Of a stretch of DNA of 64,000 nt, positions 28,558-37,475 are shown in pieces. Location: the NCBI RefSeq assembly GCF_000372725.1, contig NW_005199926.1, positions 608,778 to 672,777 on the forward strand. The letters are read 5' to 3'. This stretch comes from Emiliania huxleyi CCMP1516. Its lineage: Eukaryota; Haptophyta; Isochrysidales; Noelaerhabdaceae. Under the pieces are notes generated by a model that had not been told where the DNA came from, ran no database searches, and saw only the letters and a program-made list of their open reading frames with translations. The position numbers were made by a program, and so were the translations under genes. Each line of letters begins with the position of its first letter. Within the stretch, counting starts at the first letter, position 1.

Positions 28558-31500
28558 ATGGCACCACCTCGCTCAGCCTCCCTCCTCGGTCCTCCGCCTC
28601 GCTCGGTCGCCATGCTCCTGCTGTCTGCGTCTGCGAGTGGAAGCTGGACAGCAGGAACTGGCGTCGGCCCGGCGATCGGTATTGGTCGCCACGCCTCGCG
28701 GCCAGCCATGGCGCCGCGAATCGGCTGCCCGTTGCCGCAGCCTCGCGTCCAGCCTGCTTCGATGTGCGATGCGGTGGGCTCGGTGGCGCCGTTGGAGCAG
28801 CCAGGCCGCTGGAGCTCAGGGCTGGGGATCCGGAACCGGCTGCGCCTGCTGCGTCGCTCGTGGGTCATCTGGAGCTGCTGCGTGCTGCAGGCGTGGCGGG
28901 TGTTTGTGCTGCGGCGCAAGTACGCGGATAGGCGCGAGTCGCCCGAGGCGGTCGAGGCGAGGAGGGTGCTCGCGGCGGGGCTGCGCGACACGCTCATCCG
29001 GCTCGGCCCCACCTTCATCAAGGTCGGGCAGCTGCTGTCGACGCGAGTCGACGTGCTGCCGCCAGAGGTGATCGGAGAACTGTCGCGGCTTCAGAACGAG
29101 GTGCCGGGCTTCCCCGGCAAGCGCGCGAAGCAGCTGGTCAAGCGCGAGCTGGGCAAGCCGGTCGAGGAGCTCTTCGCCAGCTTCGACGACGCGCCGCTCG
29201 CCGCCGCTAGCCTCGCGCAGGTCCACCGCGCGCGGCTGCACTCCGGAGACGAAGTCGTCGTCAAGGTGACGCATCCTCCTCGGAGGCACTCCCCAGACCT
29301 CCCAGAGAGCCACTTGGTGCCGCGGTCAACCGCCCCCTCCACCGGGCGCAGCCGCTCCCGACGCTCTTCCCACACCCCCCCCCCCCCCTCCTCCCCTCCG
29401 TCCCGCAGGTGCAGCGCGAGAACCTGCGCCAGCTGTTTGACGTCGACCTCTTCAACATTCGGCTGGTCGCCTCGCTGGCGGACCGGCTCGACGCCGTAGA
29501 TGCGGAGACCGCGTCTCCCTGCCCCCGCCCTGGAGACACCGCGCCGCATGCCTCGCCCTTTGGGGTCGCCCTAGTTGGCTGTGTAGGGCGACCCCAAACC
29601 CCCGTGCGGGCGAAGGAGTCTGCAGACTGCTCCTGTCGAGAGAGAGCGAATGCAGCGCCGCGGACGACGCGCGTCCCCACGGCCCTCGCCGGCCTGCGCG
29701 TTGCCGTAGGCTCGACCCGCAGACCGAGGCCCTCGCCTCCAACTGGCGTGGCGTCGCCGAGACGAGCGGCGATGTCCTCTACCGCGAGATCGACTTTCGG
29801 ATCGAGCAGCACGCCGCGGCCCCTAGATGCGGGACAGCTCCCCGTCTCTCACCGCCTCTCCCCGCCTCTCACCGCCTCTCCCCGTCTCTCTGCCCATAGA
29901 TGCGGGACAGCTCCCCGCCTCTCCCCATCTGTCGAGGGGAGATGCAGATCCGGTCATTTTGACTGGGTTGTTCCACTCTTCGCAACCCTCGTATCCGCAG
30001 CCCTTGTGGGCGCTTGCGGGCCGACGTGCTCTGGGTACCCGGCGTGGCCCCGCCCCCCCGCCCTCTGACGCTGGTTTACCTTCCCGACGCAGGCCGCGAC
30101 TGAGTTCCGCGCGAACTTCGCGAAGGACAAGACGATCAAGGTGCCCGCAATGTACCCGGAGCTCTGCACCTCGCGGCTGCTCACGATGGAGTACTGCCCC
30201 GGAAAGAAGATCACAGACACGGAGGCGCTGCAGCGCGAGGCGAGAGGAGCCGAGAGCAGAGCCGAGAGCAGAGCCGAGAGCACAGCCGAGAGCGCACCCA
30301 GCCGGTTCCGCACACGCCCACCCGGGGGTCTGTCGCCGCCACATCACGCCACGCCGCCCGCGCCACTCCTCCAACGCCCCTCCCCTCTGCCGACCGCCCC
30401 TCCTACCTCCACGCCCCCCCCCCCCCCCCCCCTGACAGGCTTCTTCCACTGCGACCCCCACCCTGGCAACCTCGCCGTCGACGACGGCTTCCCGGGCGGC
30501 CGCCTCATCTACTACGACTTTGGCGAGATGCAGCCGAGAGGCAGCCGAGAGGCAGCCGAGAGGCAGCCGAGATGCAGCCTCGCGGGTGGCCGCCTCGTCT
30601 GCCGTTGCCTTTCGCGCGCGGGCTGGGCCGCGAGGGGTCGGCGGGGTGGCCACAGAGCGCCTCGATGGGTGTGCGTGGCAGGCATGATGGAGAGGGTCGA
30701 GGTGGAGGTGAAGCGCGGCTTCGTCGACCTCATCTTCTCCATCTACCAGAACATGCCGCGCGAGGCGTGCGACGCGCTCGAGACGATGGGGGTGCTGCGC
30801 AAGGGCGTCGACCGGTTCTCGATCGAGCGGATCGCGAGGAACATGCTCGGAAGCTTCCAGTCGACGCTCGCCTCCGCCGACAACAAGTGGGAGACGCTAG
30901 ACGCGGACCTTTGTACTCCGATTCGCACTCGGAAAGACACGGCTAACTGCACTCAGCTGTCTTCAGCCGGAGCAGTCGCAGCCCGAGTGCTCACGCGGTG
31001 CTCTGAGCACACGGCACGGACCATTCTTCACATAAACGCACAACCCCGGGCCCCATTCGTCACCACCTGAGCTTGGTCCGGGTCCAACGCACAGGTGGGA
31101 GAACGAGATGACGCCGGAGGAGAAGCGCGAGAGCCGGCGCAACCGCCGTGCGCAACTGGGGCAGGACCTGTCCGCCAGCCTAGAAGCTGAATGCAGATCT
31201 GTAGTCTTCCGGCCAGCGCTCGAGAGGACACGTGCTCAGCTGCAGTCCGCCGTATTGCAACCGTATTCGCTGTACTCGTAGCCCGTGTATTCACGCGGTG
31301 CTCTGAATACACGGCACAATTCCGTACCACCCCCCCCCCTCCCCCTCTGACATTGGCGTATCCACACTGCAGGTTCGCCACGCAAGCCGAGCGGCCCTTC
31401 CTCTTCCCGCCAAAGTTCACCTTTGTCTTCCGCGCCTTCTCGACGATCGACGGCATCGGGAAGACTCTGACGGGCCCGCGCTACGACCTCTCCCGCATCT

Positions 31501-32291
31501 CACAGCCCTACTTGCGCGAGCTGGCCGACTTGCGGGACGGATCGGCCCTCAAGTCGGCCGCGCTGGAGCTGGGGCGGCGGGTGGGGTGGCGGCCGCAGGA
31601 CGTAGCGCAGCTGGTGACGCAGCCGCGGGCGGTCGCGGGGGTCGCACAAAGGGCGCCCACCGGGGGCGGGGGGAACCCCCCCCCCCCTCCCCCCAACCCC
31701 CCACCCACCCCCCACCCACCCCCCACCCAAGCCCCTCTGAGGATGGCGTGGCTGCTGCCGTGGCCAGGTGCGCAAGCTCGAGGAGGGGGACCTGAAGCTG
31801 CGCGTGCGGACGCTCGAGGTGGAGCGGATGATCGAGCGGGTCGAGCTGCGCCAGCGCTTCATCGGCGCGGGCGTCGCCTCCGCGCTGCTCCTGCACATCT
31901 CTCTCGGCGCCACTTTGCACCGGCTGGCGGCGCGGGTCGTGCAGGTGCGCCGCGCCCCTCCGGCAGCCCCCGCAGCCCCCAGATGTTCCTGGCTGCGCTC
32001 TGCTCCCCCCCCCCCCCCCTCCCCTTCGTTGGCCCTTCCCTCGCCGCCGCACCTAGTGTCCGCATGCCTCCCACCCATAGCAGCACCCCACGCATCTCCA
32101 CTCCGCCCGCACCTCCTCCGTCGCCGCCGCCACCTCCCTGTTGACGTCCCAGCCCACCCGCCCCCGGTCCGACACAGGTGATTGCTGCGCGCGTGGCGTG
32201 GGAGTGCTGGAACGCATGGCTGGCACTGAAAAAGCTGACGGTGCAGCAGCTCCGGTTTGAGAACGAAGACACCGTCTACGACACGATGTGA
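28558..32291 (+). CDS. ABC1/UbiB (ADCK) atypical kinase, probably plastid
   Basis: About 650 residues in ten exons: 28558-29265, 29409-29485, 29710-29812, 30093 to about 30234, 30439-30522, 30682-30886, 31095-31169, 31373-31640, 31768-31938, 32178-32291. All junctions but one are in phase by reading. Motifs: [20 protein letters not shown] (KxGQ helix), the Ala-rich loop [42 protein letters not shown] (catalytic loop) and YYDFG (metal binding). [15 protein letters not shown] follows, as in plant ABC1K proteins, then a hydrophobic helix ([18 protein letters not shown]). These kinase-like proteins regulate quinone and isoprenoid lipid metabolism in plastids or mitochondria. Odd: about 20 residues normally between MEYxxG and FFH are missing, replaced by a repeat-rich segment (30235-30438), and the exon 4 end is a guess. 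Several introns show short direct repeats at their ends. Confidence 0.9.
29486..29709 (+). other. Intron 2 of the ABC1 kinase gene, GC-AG, with duplicated ends
   Basis: Begins GCTCGACG, and the next exon begins GCTCGACC. After this 8-mer comes CCGTAGATGC, related to the starts of introns 3, 6 and 7. Splicing restores [15 protein letters not shown], which fits the family. Confidence 0.75.
29813..30092 (+). other. Intron 3 of the ABC1 kinase gene, GC-AG, with duplicated ends
   Basis: Begins GCCGCGGC, and the next exon begins GCCGCGAC. Then CCCTAGATGCGGGACAGC, which occurs again about 78 bp later (TAGATGCGGGACAGCTCC), with CCGCCTCTCC-type repeats between. Splicing gives [15 protein letters not shown]. 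Confidence 0.75.
30887..31094 (+). mobile_element. Introner-like intron 6 of the ABC1 kinase gene
   Basis: 208 bp, GT-AG. The first eight bases GTGGGAGA are repeated exactly as the first eight bases of the next exon. The body starts CGCTAGACGC and shares with intron 7 the TGTACTCCG-like block and a hairpin at 30983-31014 with the invariant loop CGCGGTGCTC. Confidence 0.75.
31170..31372 (+). mobile_element. Introner-like intron 7 of the ABC1 kinase gene
   Basis: 203 bp, GT-AG. It starts GTCCGCCA while the next exon starts GTTCGCCA. The body starts GCCTAGAAGC, continues TTCCGGCCAGCGCTCGAGAG, and contains a perfect 11-bp stem (CCGTGTATTCA / TGAATACACGG, 31283-31314) around the loop CGCGGTGCTC. 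Splicing gives [13 protein letters not shown]. Confidence 0.8.
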
Positions 32292-34050
32292 GTTCATCTA
32301 CAGGCTCACACACCACCGTACGTTGCTCGAGAGCAGCCACTCATACGAGGGGGGCGGCTGACAGCGGCACCTCCTCGAGCGTCGAGGCCGCCGGGGGACA
32401 ATCGCGAATCTATGGGCGCACACACAGACCGGACGATCGACACCTTGTTGACCTGTGCCTACGACTCGCAGAGACAATGTTCGTGTGTGCGCCAGAGCGC
32501 GCTTCGCGTAGTACAGTGCCGCGGAGGGTCAAGCGACAGCTAGAGCAATCATAACCCCATACCTACACCACAAGCACAACCGTGAGAACCGAAAGGCGCG
32601 CGGCTCCCGGTCCTTTTGACAATACCCTTTTTTTGCATGCTGGCGTTTCGGTTTACCTTTACGCTTTAGGATTTGCTTGCTTTTTGAAGCATAATGCTTG
32701 GGACTTGGGATTTTGCGGTTTGTGCGCGGCACCCCCGGCAGGGACCACACTCCACAGGGTACCACTCCTCTGGGGGGAGGCGAGGGCCCTAGGGGGTACC
32801 CATGCGGGGGGGAGATGGGGTCCCCCAGCCCGCCGCAGGCGCCGATTTTTTTGGATTTTTTTCGCGCGATTTTTTACTTGTTTTCATGGGAATTCGGCGT
32901 ACTTGCGGCCATGCTATCACGCCTTGCGACATCCTTTCGGCGCTGCTGACCGTGCCATGCTGCTCAACTGACCGCCTGCATAGCTCGCGGCCTTAGTCTT
33001 CGGCATTCAGTGACGACCTGATCGTACGGCCAGTAGGAAGGTGTCCTTCCAGCGCGTGCACGCTTCTGACGCAATGCGCGTCGCAAACAGCCTCGGATTG
33101 GCTGCTGGCACTCTCGAGGCTATGCCTACACAGCCTCGCGCGCATGGGCAGTCAAGAGGGTACGTGCACCTTCTCAGGACAGCGCCGGTGCCTCTCTCTT
33201 GGACCGGCAAACGTGGTGGTCTCGTGTCACCAATGTGGGACCAGTGCGGCATCGCGCCATCGACAGCTCTGAACTGCGCCTCACCACTGACCGGGAAGGC
33301 CGCCAAGTGGGTCAGCACCGGTCGCACATTGTGGCAGCAGTCAGCAGCGCATGTCTGATAGCTAGAGCAGCAGCGTCAGGGTCGCAGGGTCGGATCGTGT
33401 CAAGCCTCTCGCCCGGCCGGCCGTGTGCAGACGTCGGCCTGTCTGCTGTCTGGAGTGATCTGTCGGCGGTCAGTACGACCGATCAGGTCGGAGTTTTCTG
33501 ATGATTGGAGGGTCTATCTGTATGTACTCCTCGAGATCTCTCCAAATCTGCCCTCTGATCAACCGTGATCATTCGGGAAGTCGGTGCTAGTAGAGACTAG
33601 TAGAGCCGGAGCCCCGTTTCCGCACTGCTGCGCGGCGCACGGTGCCTCCGGGGGCCCCCGCCTCCCCCCAGAGTACCACTCAAGAGTGACTCAAATAGTC
33701 TCAACTTGTACTCAACAGAGTCAACACACGAGACACGTCGCTCACGTGGGAACTGCTGTGGCGGCAACCTCTTAACATAATCGGCGCTCGTCCGCGCGGA
33801 GACCTCACTGCTCACACTTACGGTGTGCGCTCAAGTCGATCAGATTCAGAATGCCCCCCCACCCCCCCACCCCGAGTGTCCGCCAAGAGCGAGCCGACCG
33901 CGTGAGATAGGGTGCTGACCTTTCTCGCCGAGGCTCGCCGTGGCCCCACACGGCGGCCTCTGCTCGCGTTTTTGGATGGTTTTGGGTGGGGGTGCGAGTC
34001 ACCAATGGGGAGCGGGAGGGGGAGTGTCCATTCTGAAGACTGCCGACCGC

Positions 34051-34081
<31 letters not shown>

Positions 34082-34354
34082 CTCCCCCCAGGGGTTTTAC
34101 CCTCCGCGTGAGGATCGGCGCGGCGAGGGGGTCTTGAATTCGCCGCGCAACATTTCACCCCCACAGGACCCCGCCCTCCCCCCCTCATGGTCCCACCACC
34201 TAGAACCCCAATCTTGGCTTCGCACCCCCTCCTTGCGCAGTGTCCCCCGCTATGTGTCGCCGTATTCGGGGCACGCAATCCTGTGCAGTCAGGGCAAGTG
34301 GGCGAGGCGCAGTCCCCGCGAGCGAGGCGAAGGCGTGGCACCCGTGTAAGCCGT
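32292..34354. other. Intergenic, no gene recognised
   Basis: About 2 kb with no domain-bearing frame on either strand. Includes a T-rich segment (32840-32890), a poly-G run and flanking scraps at 34040-34090 that look like poor sequence, and ordinary non-coding DNA. Confidence 0.6.
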
Positions 34355-34541
34355 AGAGCGTATGCCTCGGCGGGCAAGAACATCGTCTCGGGCTACGCCA
34401 CGAGCTCCAATGTCGCAAACGCCAACCTGACGCAGCCCTCGCCTTCGTCACGATCAAGCTCTCCGGCCACGAGGCGCCGCACTACGCGCCCGAGCCGAGC
34501 TTCGCGAGGTTTCGCGCTTCCTCGCCGGCGACGCGTGGTGA
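34355..34541 (+). pseudogene. Serine carboxypeptidase C-terminal fragment, frameshifted
   Basis: Three pieces in three frames read in order as the end of an S10 serine carboxypeptidase: AGKNIVSGYATSS..NL (about 34370-34430), AFVTIKLSGHEAPHYAPEP then SFARF (34441-34512), and RFLAGDAW followed by a stop at 34541. The family pattern is GY, then a strand plus GAGHxxP with the catalytic His, then a FLxGxxW tail; here the catalytic-His motif reads SGHEAP. Each step needs a -1 shift, and no other exon of the enzyme was found upstream, where sequence quality is poor. Either a decayed copy or a gene damaged by base-calling errors. Confidence 0.5.
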
Positions 34542-35249
34542 GCGGCGCACTGCCGTGCCGACGCGCGCCTCACGTCGAGCGCGCCTCGCCTGTAGATTGC
34601 ACTGCGCTGCAGCGTATGCGCCGGATTTACCCGAAAAATTCCTGCCTTGCAAACGTCCCAACCAACGTATGCCGTATGCTGTATGCTCTCGCTCGCCTCT
34701 AGTCTCTCTGACGTAGTAGTATCGATGGACGACACGATGCCATGCAACCCTTCCGCTCCACCGTGCACCGACGCACACAAACGCACACACTACCCAGCAG
34801 ACTCAGCAGGCAGCAGGGCGCCTTCGCCTACCGACACGCGCCGGGGCCCCCGAGTAGCGACTTTCTTTCTTTCTTTCAGCCCCGGCGGAGCCATCGCGCA
34901 GCTATACAGAGAGAGGTCAGACAGAGCTAATCCTATTTACTTACTTACTAACGAACATACCTGTAGACTACATACGTACACACATATACAACAACACTTG
35001 GTATTGCTAAAAATCTCTCTCTCATATACACACAGCTATCGATCGGGAAGCGTATCGGCCGGCGCCCCCGCGCTCGTCCCGGATGCGGCAACGAGGGGGA
35101 CAGGGCATTAAGAATGACGGGAACATGACCGTTGTTTGTGAAGGGGAAAGGGGAACGTGTACCACTGTAGAGGGATACAGCCGCTAACGGGCCATCTGAA
35201 ACAGAGGACCGGGGCGGTGGCTCACCGAGACAAAAAGCCGGCATAGTGG
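34542..35249. other. Intergenic, no gene recognised
   Basis: About 700 bp with TTTC and ATACAC-type simple sequence. Nothing domain-like seen. Confidence 0.5.
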
Positions 35250-35603
35250 ATGCCAAACCAGTTGCGCCCGCCAAAGCCGGCGGAGGATATGACGATCTCG
35301 CCCTGGCTATCGGAGCTGCCGGAGCACTCGGCGCTGTCCAAGCACTGCCGGGGCTCCATCGATACGCTGATGGGCATGGGAGAGGAGGAGCGGAGCCTGC
35401 ACCGCGGCGCCGTCACGTCCGTGCTTGAGCTCATTGGAGAGCCAGGGGTCCCGCCGAGGCACGCCGCCGCAGACAAGCGCTGGTTAGCCCTTCGCGACCT
35501 CGAGCGCGCATGTGTCTACGAAGAGCTCGAGCTCTGCTACTCGAACTCCGTCTATGCTATCCTCGCCTCGGCCACTGCAACGGTGGTCGGCGCAAGCGAC
35601 TGA
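35250..35603 (+). CDS. Small hypothetical protein
   Basis: 117 residues from an ATG at 35250. The composition is protein-like, with predicted helices (HSALSKHCRGSIDTLMGMGE, AVTSVLELIGEPG, KRWLALRDLERACVYEELEL) and a hydrophobic C-terminus (VYAILASATATVV). It could also be the last exon of a longer gene, since several acceptor-like CAGs lie upstream. No family recognised. Confidence 0.4.
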   Translation: MPNQLRPPKPAEDMTISPWLSELPEHSALSKHCRGSIDTLMGMGEEERSLHRGAVTSVLELIGEPGVPPRHAAADKRWLALRDLERACVYEELELCYSNSVYAILASATATVVGASD

Positions 35604-35982
35604 ACAGCATTATCTCGGCCGCCCCTCCCTCCGTACGTGCATCGGTAGGACACGTAGATCGTCGTCTTTGTTTCTCGTGTGCGTGTACGAACGCGGGCCG
35701 TCGTGGGTCTTCGCGCCCACGAGTCTGAGTACCCCGTCAACCCCCCCGCATGTCGGTCGTCGTGTGTGTCCTACTCGCGTTTCTCTGTGCGCCACGATCC
35801 ATGTCACTGTGGTGTGGGGCTGCAGCCTCTATCATACAGCTTCCTAATGATTTGGTCTGTGATGGCGGGTTGGCACGGCACATGCGGGTCACACCGTCAC
35901 ACCGTCACACCGGACCGGAGAGGCACGTGCGTTGTTGAATTAGCATCTCCATCAGTGAGGTGTCTTATTCACATCACCCGCA

Positions 35983-36801
35983 TCACTGCAAGGTCGACCC
36001 GGCCTCGAGGAGGGGGCCGTCACCCGAGCTGCCTGCGTCGCCCTCCGAGTCCTTCTTCCCTGTGACCATCTTTATGATGCCCTTGACGATAAGCATTCCC
36101 CAATAGTACTGGAGCAGCGTGAGCCCGATATTAGCTGCCCACCAAACGGAGAGGAGAGAGAAGGGCGCTCCGCTCGCGAGCGTCTGCCGCCAAAAGTCAA
36201 AGGCGACGAACGGCCAGTAGGCGCAGCGAATGCCGAGGAAGAGAGCCGCAAAAGACACGCGACAGGCCTCATTGACCGAAGGCATCGCAGATGCGAGGCG
36301 CTTGTTCATCCTAAAGATGTCGACCGCGGCAAGCGGGACGGACGACACCTCCGAGAAGCCGAAGAAGAAGGCGCCGTAGTAGAGCAAGAATCCCGAAGTT
36401 CCAGCCGACAGCCCGATAAGGGCGAGGACCCCCGAGACCGAGTGGTGGATGATCGCGTCAGGCTTGCAAAGCTCCGGCGTGACGAGCGTGACCGTCAGGT
36501 CCCAGACTTGGAAGCCGAAGAAGACGAGGACCAAGCTCTGGGCAGGCGCGTAAAAGCCAAAGACACGGTCGTCGGCAAAGGCTGCGGCGAAGCCGTCATC
36601 GAAAAGCCAGAGACGGGAGCCCTGGAAAGCGAGGTAGCAGAACGGGAGCAGCACCACCACCTGGTGCGCGGACCCCAGCGGCTTGTCGAGGATCGGGAGC
36701 CGCTTGAAGAGCAGGCAGAGCAGGATCCAGAGCAGGAAGAGTGTGACTATGCAGTAGCGCACCTCGGCGGCGGCGAGAATTTGCCACGGCGAGAGCCCCA
36801 T
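35983..36801 (-). CDS. TLC (TRAM-LAG1-CLN8) domain membrane protein
   Basis: 272 residues, one exon, start ATG at 36801. About six to seven hydrophobic helices (YCIVTLFLLWILLCLLF, VVVLLPFCYLAF, AQSLVLVFFGFQVW, SVSGVLALIGLSAG, FLLYYGAFFFGFSEVSSVP, LLSVWWAANIGLTLLQYYWG). The IIHHSVSGVLAL motif and the following E-S-S-P-L segment before a transmembrane helix are characteristic of TLC proteins of the TMEM56/TLCD4 kind, which act in ER or plasma-membrane lipid handling. It lacks the longer motif of ceramide synthases, so acyl-CoA-dependent synthase activity is unlikely. The C-terminus is short, charged and cytosolic (KKDSEGDAGSSGDG). It is divergent to the FHA gene, with about 675 bp between start codons. 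Confidence 0.85.
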   Translation of the reverse strand: MGLSPWQILAAAEVRYCIVTLFLLWILLCLLFKRLPILDKPLGSAHQVVVLLPFCYLAFQGSRLWLFDDGFAAAFADDRVFGFYAPAQSLVLVFFGFQVWDLTVTLVTPELCKPDAIIHHSVSGVLALIGLSAGTSGFLLYYGAFFFGFSEVSSVPLAAVDIFRMNKRLASAMPSVNEACRVSFAALFLGIRCAYWPFVAFDFWRQTLASGAPFSLLSVWWAANIGLTLLQYYWGMLIVKGIIKMVTGKKDSEGDAGSSGDGPLLEAGSTLQ

Positions 36802-37475
36802 CGCCGCGCTCGGCGCGAGCGGATCGGCGGCCCTGACTTCGGCTCGCCAGGGACCGGCCCTCTTGGAGCGTCGCGTGGTGCTCGGTGGGCCCGACAGTCA
36901 GCAAATCGGCGCCCTCTGGGGCGCGGGGTTGTTGTTGCGCCGCGCCGCGCGTGTGCGTGCGCAGGCGCGACGCGGGTTGTTGTTGCGCCGCGGCGCGTGT
37001 AAGATACTCCCGACGCTAGTTTGCGGCCGTTTTCAAAGGGAACTGGCTTGGAAAATTCTTTTTTCCCTGCCCGCCCCTGGACGTGGGCGCTGCTCTCCGC
37101 CTCTCCCCTCTGGAGGGTCACTCGCTCACCCTGAACCCAGCTCGCGCGAGCTCGCTATATAGGTGGTCAGGGTTTTGCTCATACTCGACGGGCCCACGCG
37201 ACACTCGCGCGGGCCGGCTGCAGGACTCTCCTACAACCACGCTGCACCCAAGACTGGGATCAACTGGTCGGACGGACAAGGGAGGAAGAAGGAGAAAAAG
37301 GGAAAATCGCTCGCGAGTGGACAGCACCGGCGCAAAAGTGCGCCGGTGCCGGCGCAGATCTGCGCCGGCGCCGGCGCAAATGTGCGCGGATTTCTGCGCC
37401 CTCTACGGCGCACTCTGCGCCGCCGCACCAAATCGGGGTTCACACCACATACTGGTTGCCCCTTCCTATTTGGCC
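36802..37475. promoter_or_regulatory. Divergent promoter region between TLC and FHA genes
   Basis: Contains a direct repeat of GGGTTGTTGTTGCGCCGCG-like text (about 36925-37000), an AAAATTCTTTTTTCC element at about 37052-37067, and repeated GCGCCGGCGCA palindromes at 37325-37400. No TATA box is obvious. The regulatory role is inferred from position. Confidence 0.4.

Noticed and set aside
30141..31070. Continuous open frame through ABC1 kinase exons 4-6 and their introns
   Set aside because: The intronic parts encode repeat-derived Glu/Arg/Ser and Pro runs. Splicing at the duplicated boundaries restores the conserved family sequence.
33007..33327. 106-codon minus-strand frame at 33 kb as a transposon gene
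   Set aside because: I saw no transposase or reverse-transcriptase motif, and no flanking inverted repeats or target duplications.
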